Shown here: positions 61,198 through 64,000 of the stretch, piece after piece | How positions within the stretch are numbered: the first letter of the stretch is position 1 | Layout: each line of letters begins with the position of its first letter | Origin: CALBZG01 sp964486295 | GTDB taxonomy: Bacteria > Bacillota > Clostridia > Peptostreptococcales > Anaerovoracaceae | Length of the DNA stretch: 64,000 bases | Assembly: GCA_964486295.1 (NCBI GenBank) | Contig: CAZAMF010000006.1 | Coordinates: 1-64,000 of the forward strand | Direction: 5' to 3' | Program-made: the position numbers and the translations under genes | Notes under the pieces: model-generated | Seen by the model: only the letters and a program-made list of their open reading frames with translations | Database searches by the model: none | What the model was told of the DNA's origin: nothing

Positions 61198-63756
61198 GTG
61201 GAAAAGACGATTCCAATAGAGGGCATGACCTGCGCCGCCTGCTCAGCAGCGGTAGAGCGGGCGGTATCAAAAGTTCCAGGGGTAGAGACCGCCGGTGTGA
61301 ATCTGGCTGCGGAAACCTTGAAGGTCGATTTTAACGAACAGCAAACCAGCCTGGAAACCATTGCCAAAGCAGTTGAAAACGCGGGCTATAAAGCTGTTTT
61401 GCCGGATTCAGAGCACCCGCTGGAAGCTTCCCGGGCATATCAACTCAGACAGGAAGCCAAGGAGAAGAAAGAAAAGGGACTTTGGCAAAGATTTCTTGCC
61501 AGCGCCGTGTTAACAATCCCTCTTCTGTACATCTCCATGGGGTATATGATCGGTCTTCCCTTGCCGGGATTTTTTACTCCGGAAAACAATCCGCTGATCT
61601 ATGGGCTATCACAGCTTTTGCTGGCAGCACCGGTCGTATTGATGGGCAGACAGTTTTTCGTAAATGGTACCGCAAATCTGGTGAGACTCCACCCTAATAT
61701 GGATTCGCTGATTGCGGTGGGGACGGGATCGGCATTCTTATATGGCTGCTATGCACTGTCCATGGTTTATTTGGGTTCCGGGCATTATATCCATTCACTG
61801 TATTTTGAATCGGCCGCAGTCGTGCTAACACTGGTAACGCTGGGAAAATATCTGGAAGCAAGAGCCACCGGAAGAACCTCCGAAGCAATTAAAAAACTGA
61901 TGGATCTTGCGCCGAAACAAGCGGTCATCCTTCGCGGAGAAAATGAAATTGTCATCAGCGCGTCAGACGTTGTGCCGGGTGATATTGTTGTGGTCAGACC
62001 CGGAGAAAGCTTTCCGGTGGATGGGATCGTCACCAGAGGGATGACCTATGTCGATGAATCGATGCTGACCGGAGAAAGTATGCCCGTCGAGAAGCAAACC
62101 GGAGACAAGGTAATCGGGGGATCTATCAATAAAAATGGGTTTATCTATTTTGAGGCCACCAAGGTGGGTTCGGAAACTGTACTATCTCAGATCATCAGAC
62201 TGGTCGAAGAAGCGCAGGGGACCAAGGCGCCGATTTCTAAATTGGCGGATCGTATTTCTGGATATTTTGTTCCGGTGGTCATGGCTCTGGGGCTGTCAGC
62301 CGCAATGGCCTGGTATTTTATAGGGAACAAGGATCTGGAATTTGCATTGACCATTTTTGTTTCCGTTCTGGTCATCGCTTGCCCTTGTTCCCTTGGACTG
62401 GCAACACCAACGGCGATTATGACCGCAACAGGCAGAGGAGCAGAATTCGGAGTGCTGATAAAAGGCGGAGAGGCTCTTGAGACAGCACACAAAATCAATA
62501 CGATGGTTCTGGACAAGACCGGAACGGTGACAGAGGGCAAGCCCGTGGTGACCTATGTGGCAGCATCAGGCGGCAGGACAGAAAGCGAGCTGCTGTCGAT
62601 GGCGGCATCTGCCGAAAAAGGATCCGAACATCCGCTGGGGCAGGCTATTGTCAATAAGGCGGAAGAACTTGGCTTGAGCCTGCTTGAGATCCATGAATTC
62701 AAGGCCTCGCCCGGCCTTGGAATTGAGGCAGTTTACCAAGGGAAGCAGCTGTTGCTTGGAAATCGGAAAATGCTTGCAGATCACAAAATTGAAACCGATA
62801 AAGCCTTCACGGAAATCAGTTCTCTCGAATCCCAGGGGAAAACTCTGATGTACGTTGCTTTGGGTGGCATCCATTTAGGGATCATTGCTGTGTCGGATAC
62901 TCTGAAAAGTGATAGCATACAGGCCATTGGGAAGCTGCACGAAATGGGCATAGAAACAGTACTCATGACCGGGGACAATTCGGAAACAGCCGAAGCTATC
63001 GCCAGGGAAACCGGAATTCAACGTGTATTTAGCGAAGTGCTTCCTGACCAAAAGGCCGCTCACGTTCAATCTCTGCAAAAGGAAGGCAAGGTTGTCGCCA
63101 TGGTAGGCGACGGGATCAATGACGCACCAGCTCTGGCGCAGGCGGATGTAGGCCTCGCTATAGGCGCAGGAACCGACATCGCCATAGAATCCGCCGATAT
63201 CGTATTGGTTCACAGCAGGCTGACCGATGTGCTCACAGCCTTGGAACTCAGCCGTGCAACGATCAGGAATATCAAGCAAAATCTGTTTTGGGCATTTGCA
63301 TATAATACCATCGGCATCCCCGTGGCGATGGGAATGCTCTATTTATTTGGGGGCCCTTTATTGAATCCGATGCTGGCAGGGGCTGCCATGAGCCTCAGTT
63401 CGGTTTCTGTCGTAACCAACGCGTTAAGACTGAAGCGATTCAAACCATCAGTATTCTATAGCGAGCCGGAAGTTCGCCAGGAGAAAATGACAATTGCGGA
63501 CATCGTTCCGCCAAATAACAATCATGAGGAGGAAGAACCTATGAAAAAGAAATTGGCTGTAGAAGGTATGAGTTGTATGCATTGCGTAAACCATGTTAAA
63601 AAATATCTTGAAGAAATACCGGGCGTTTCAAATGTAAAGGTTAATCTCGAAGAGAGGGCGGCATGGATCGAAACTGATGGTAAAGTCAGCGATGAGCAAA
63701 TCAGGGAGCAACTGACAGATACCGGTTATGAGATAAAAAATATCGAAAATCTATAA
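61198..63756 (+). CDS. copA: copper-exporting P-type ATPase with fused C-terminal CopZ-like domain
   Basis: An 852-residue P1B-1 ATPase. The N-terminal HMA has GMTCAAC (Cys12, Cys15). The membrane CPC is at 395-397 (VIACPCSLGLATPTA), Asp439 in DKTGTVTEG is phosphorylated, and the hinge is GDGINDAPALA. After the last membrane helix and a hydrophilic linker, residues 782-852 form a second HMA domain with GMSCMHC (Cys793, Cys796), an unusual C-terminal place. The GTG start follows AAAGGAG. It exports Cu(I). The internal start at 63541 could also yield a free chaperone. Confidence 0.95.
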   Translation: MEKTIPIEGMTCAACSAAVERAVSKVPGVETAGVNLAAETLKVDFNEQQTSLETIAKAVENAGYKAVLPDSEHPLEASRAYQLRQEAKEKKEKGLWQRFLASAVLTIPLLYISMGYMIGLPLPGFFTPENNPLIYGLSQLLLAAPVVLMGRQFFVNGTANLVRLHPNMDSLIAVGTGSAFLYGCYALSMVYLGSGHYIHSLYFESAAVVLTLVTLGKYLEARATGRTSEAIKKLMDLAPKQAVILRGENEIVISASDVVPGDIVVVRPGESFPVDGIVTRGMTYVDESMLTGESMPVEKQTGDKVIGGSINKNGFIYFEATKVGSETVLSQIIRLVEEAQGTKAPISKLADRISGYFVPVVMALGLSAAMAWYFIGNKDLEFALTIFVSVLVIACPCSLGLATPTAIMTATGRGAEFGVLIKGGEALETAHKINTMVLDKTGTVTEGKPVVTYVAASGGRTESELLSMAASAEKGSEHPLGQAIVNKAEELGLSLLEIHEFKASPGLGIEAVYQGKQLLLGNRKMLADHKIETDKAFTEISSLESQGKTLMYVALGGIHLGIIAVSDTLKSDSIQAIGKLHEMGIETVLMTGDNSETAEAIARETGIQRVFSEVLPDQKAAHVQSLQKEGKVVAMVGDGINDAPALAQADVGLAIGAGTDIAIESADIVLVHSRLTDVLTALELSRATIRNIKQNLFWAFAYNTIGIPVAMGMLYLFGGPLLNPMLAGAAMSLSSVSVVTNALRLKRFKPSVFYSEPEVRQEKMTIADIVPPNNNHEEEEPMKKKLAVEGMSCMHCVNHVKKYLEEIPGVSNVKVNLEERAAWIETDGKVSDEQIREQLTDTGYEIKNIENL
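63541..63756 (+). CDS. copZ: possible internal CopZ-like copper chaperone product
   Basis: An in-frame ATG within copA preceded by AGGAGGA (63527-63533) with seven bases of spacing, an ideal ribosome binding site. The 71-residue product starts MKKKLAVEGMSCMHC and is the size of stand-alone CopZ. In many Bacillota copZ is a separate gene after copA. This looks like the same gene with the copA stop lost. Expression from the internal start is an inference. Confidence 0.55.
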   Translation: MKKKLAVEGMSCMHCVNHVKKYLEEIPGVSNVKVNLEERAAWIETDGKVSDEQIREQLTDTGYEIKNIENL

Positions 63757-63764
63757 AAAAATAC

Positions 63765-63812
63765 AAAAAAGGGCCAAATCGCAAAAAAAATTTTTTGGTC
63801 GGCTCTTTTTTT
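63765..63812 (+). terminator. terminator after copA
   Basis: AAAAAAGGGCC pairs with GGCTCTTTTTTT (one G-T pair), with an inner A/T stem; a T run follows. Confidence 0.75.
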
Positions 63813-64000
63813 ATCAATATGATGTTGTCTGGTTTACTATAATCTTTTTTACAACAAATTAGTTATAATTCCTTGTAAAACAAGACGATGTTAAAAAATA
63901 ACATTATAGCAGGTATAATGATTTGCATTTTTTTTAGCGCATGAAACGGTAATGTTATAAAAGTTCGAATATTACGCATTTTTATGAACCCGTTTACAAT
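63813..64000 (+). promoter_or_regulatory. upstream region of a gene beyond the window
   Basis: No coding frame is seen. The inverted repeat ATGTTA-N5-TAACAT lies at 63888-63904 and a TATAAT at 63914-63919; AATGTTAT recurs near 63,951. It may be an operator and promoter for a rightward gene outside the window. Confidence 0.35.

Noticed and set aside
60894..61367. Possible N-terminal extension of the LRR protein by about 158 residues
   Set aside because: The extension overlaps the divergent copA start and AT-rich DNA; a signal peptide and strong ribosome binding site mark the start at 60893.

Overview
The window is chromosomal DNA from an anaerobic member of the Bacillota, most likely class Clostridia. 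The signs are AGGAGG-type ribosome binding sites, frequent GTG/TTG starts, a short clostridial YidC, T-box riboswitches, parS sites of the Spo0J type, a SigF-family sigma factor, histidine fermentation genes, ferredoxin-linked 2-oxoacid oxidoreductases and a flavin-based bifurcating lactate dehydrogenase. An amino-acid-fermenting genus near Anaerovorax/Aminipila would fit, but that placement is an inference. The replication origin lies between rpmH and dnaA (about 23,680-23,985), and gene polarity switches there.

Left arm, read leftward from the origin: rpmH-rnpA-yidD-yidC-jag-mnmE-mnmG-recF-lipoprotein, a terminator, then gyrB-gyrA-anti-sigma-sigF-trpS. Next comes a tryptophan T-box leader followed by trpEGDCFBA. 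Beyond trp are a rightward PAP2 phosphatase and SGNH hydrolase, and a leftward lysophosphatidate acyltransferase.

Right arm: dnaA-dnaN-rsmG-parA-parB-DUF1294 with three parS sites. Then a histidine degradation operon (hutH, hutU, hutI, methenyl-THF cyclodeaminase, formiminotransferase) runs straight into a four-subunit KorABDC-type 2-oxoacid:ferredoxin oxidoreductase. Next are a DUF4430 lipoprotein, a leftward larB, and a divergent CadC-like regulator with a Zn/Cd/Pb P-type ATPase. Then come a degenerate amidohydrolase, alanine racemase, a CmpB-family membrane protein and a GT4 glycosyltransferase. These are followed by a DUF1508 protein, lactate dehydrogenase-EtfBA and a DUF3795 protein.

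The last part holds a leftward four-subunit POR/VOR-type oxidoreductase behind a T-box whose specifier reads as isoleucine. It also holds a divergent MarR-FtsH pair, a leftward LRR/copper-amine-oxidase-like-domain surface protein, and a copper ATPase fused to a CopZ-like domain.

Most notable points: the Ile-type T-box in front of a ferredoxin oxidoreductase; an origin-region gene order explained by one inversion around oriC; an anti-sigma factor that has lost ATP-binding motifs and gained a CxxCxxC cluster; a CopA-CopZ fusion that keeps an internal Shine-Dalgarno and start; a parS site forming the first codons of a gene; and a probable leaderless larB promoter overlapping a palindrome. No rRNA, tRNA, CRISPR array, prophage or insertion sequence was recognised.
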